DNA of 64,000 nt from Warburgia ugandensis (taxonomy: Eukaryota > Streptophyta > Magnoliopsida > Canellales > Canellaceae), in contig CP141139.1 of NCBI GenBank assembly GCA_035236585.1, positions 37,643,217-37,707,216 of the forward strand, written 5' to 3'. The notes beneath the pieces are model-generated. The model was not told the origin of the DNA. It saw nothing but the letters and a program-made list of their open reading frames with translations, and searched no databases. Below, piece after piece: positions 62,329 through 64,000 of the stretch. How positions within the stretch are numbered: position 1 is the first letter of the stretch; each line of letters opens with the position of its first letter. The position numbers and the translations under genes were made by a program.

Positions 62329-64000
62329 GTATGTTTCTCAAACTCTGGTTTTGAATGCTGTTTGTTTCTGGAGAATCATTTGGGACTTTCTTGCAAAGAA
62401 AAAGATCTCTCTTGTTATGTTATTAATGGTGTGAGGGAAGTTGTTACTACTATATTTTTTCTGCATGAATTTTAGCTGGATCTTTCTTGCCATCGTATGG
62501 TATTATAAGGTGCCATAATGCATTCTGCACTATCATTCTAGGTCTCCACTTTTCTCAGCTTATTTTGTGTGGCCATCGTATGTTTCACCTGCAATCCAGC
62601 TACACTAAATAGCCATTTAGTGAGTTTGGTTCGTCTTGGCATGGCAGGTTCTATGCTACATACTTCGGTGGTTACATGTAACAAAAGGATCGTTAGAAAC
62701 TTGTTCATGTTTGGGGTCGCTTCTCTCGTGGTAAACTTGCTTCTTGATTTTATATAAGTCATCTTTCAGCAAAAAAGAAGAAGAGAAAAGCAGGCATTGT
62801 TCTGCTAGGGTCTTTTCGACACTTTAGTTGTTCTGTCAAAACTATGATTATGCAGTAGCATTTATAACCTTACCCATGCTTACCTTCTCCAGTATAACGA
62901 TCTTAACAAAGAAATAACTGACCAAGCCAGACTAATGGCCCACAAGTGACACATTATGCTATATTCTGTTGTTATATCTGCGTGACATTCATCACTTGAA
63001 ACCTCTGGGATCACTTCCAAGAAACACAGAAAAAGTCATCCGTCAACAATACTTTGAAAGATAAAGAAATGGTAGCAGAAGTGAAATTAGATAAACCTGG
63101 ACAAAAGTAACCAGATGCCATCACAAAATCCTAGAAGAAGAATCTAGACAAGAAGATAAACCTTGATCCGTTTCACAAAAGCTGCAAAACAAACCTTTCC
63201 TTTTATTGTTTGTGCAACTACTAGAATCTCATGCACAGATTTCCTCCGCACTCATGGTCACTTGAATTTAACGATTTTGTGGTTTTGAAGTCCCCATCTA
63301 CAGCTCTCACGTAGTACTACCTGTAGTCAATCAGTCTAACTTAACTTAAAATGCTGCCATGCTCCTACTCAAATGGGTGTCTTGTAAGTTGTAACAACTC
63401 CCAGCAAGGAGAGACTGATGCATTATAGAACATACAATGAAAATTTCCCAACTTAAAGTTAAAACAAAGTGATTGTGTATGATGAGGCCCACTGAAACAT
63501 TATGGATCCTTGCTTTGCACTCTTCATTCTTCTGAATTGCTGGCTTCTCCTACATCTTTCTATGGAGTAATCTAACCTTTGGAATGCATGGCAAGTAGTG
63601 AACAATAGGACTGGCTGCAGAAGTCACTTATCTCAGACATGCTCTTGCCACGCACAAGTTAAGAATGCACCGTTGTCATGCATATGTACAACTAAACAGA
63701 AATTTTCAAGTCTCTCAATAAGTGTCATGGTCTCTGATAGATTGAAAATGTATTACTGTCATCTCAGAGAAAAAGGGGAATGTGGAGACAGAAACAATGT
63801 ATGTCGTGGACTGGAGGAAGCAGTTGGGATCAATCTCACCAAATTTCCTTTCAGTAAACAATCAATACCTGATAAATGAGCAGTGCTTAAACTCATTTTT
63901 GTTGAGGATATTTCGTAGATGTCCTGACATATATGCCTCTTCCAAGACTTAAATAGAATCAAAGAGTAATTTTGCCAGTCTTGATTATTTTCACAAAGGA
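62329..64000 (+). other. Intron 1 (coding part) of the RING E3 ligase gene, to window end
   Basis: This follows the donor at 62329. No exon resembling the next family segment (YxSLFRRGE-type) was seen in the plus frames, and no gene was recognised on the minus strand. Short open frames here have no supported identity. Confidence 0.5.

Overview
This window is nuclear DNA from a flowering plant. It is AT-rich, intron-containing and very rich in transposable elements (TEs). It carries parts of only two recognisable host genes. One is a DUF630/DUF632 protein on the minus strand (coding exons 15804-15976 and 17544-18495, leader exon near 19288). The other is the first coding exon of a RING-type E3 ligase of the Arabidopsis At3g02290 type on the plus strand (62209-62328, with two 5' UTR exons from about 61.2 kb). 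Both run past the window edges. The species cannot be named from sequence alone. The long TE-filled introns and megabase-style nesting suggest a large dicot or early-diverging angiosperm genome.

Layout. Positions 1-15.8 kb are probably one giant intron of the DUF632 gene, because its last two usual exons are not found here. This stretch holds an RTE-type LINE (1455-8063, 11-bp target-site duplication, TSD) split by a decayed hAT transposon (about 2407-6655, 8-bp flanking repeat), a 5'-truncated SINE (9782-9906, 12-bp TSD), a terminal-inverted-repeat element split by a 3.1-kb solo LTR (11090-14168, 5-bp TSD), and an L1 fragment. Positions 15.8-19.4 kb hold the visible exons, the leader and the promoter of the DUF632 gene. 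Positions 20.7-26.7 kb hold a diverged tandem duplication. Copy 1 contains a 3.5-kb solo LTR (20792-24279). Copy 2 contains an L1 3'-end remnant.

Positions 27.2-59.2 kb are one large nested complex. Three roughly 4.4-kb LTRs of one minus-oriented Ty3/gypsy family (A, B and C) are separated by two incomplete internal regions, one with a PBS, a broken gag and a protease remnant. LTR-A is interrupted by a second, plus-oriented gypsy element (28496-40628, TSD TTAAG). The 3' LTR of that element is in turn interrupted by a 2.47-kb array of a tiny LTR element (TRIM-like; 35657-38129, TSD GCTAG/GCTCG). LTR-B is interrupted by a 3.08-kb solo LTR (45918-48995, TSD ATAAG). Positions 59.8-61.0 kb hold a further LTR fragment, followed by the promoter and 5' end of the E3 ligase gene.

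The most unusual object is the TRIM array: seven mini-LTRs and six internal segments, the first five LTRs in one orientation and the last two inverted, with two LTR subtypes of different length. No operon-like cooperation between genes is expected here. The window mainly records layered retrotransposition, LTR-LTR recombination and decay. Almost all open reading frames outside the two host genes and the TE remnants are chance or low-complexity frames.
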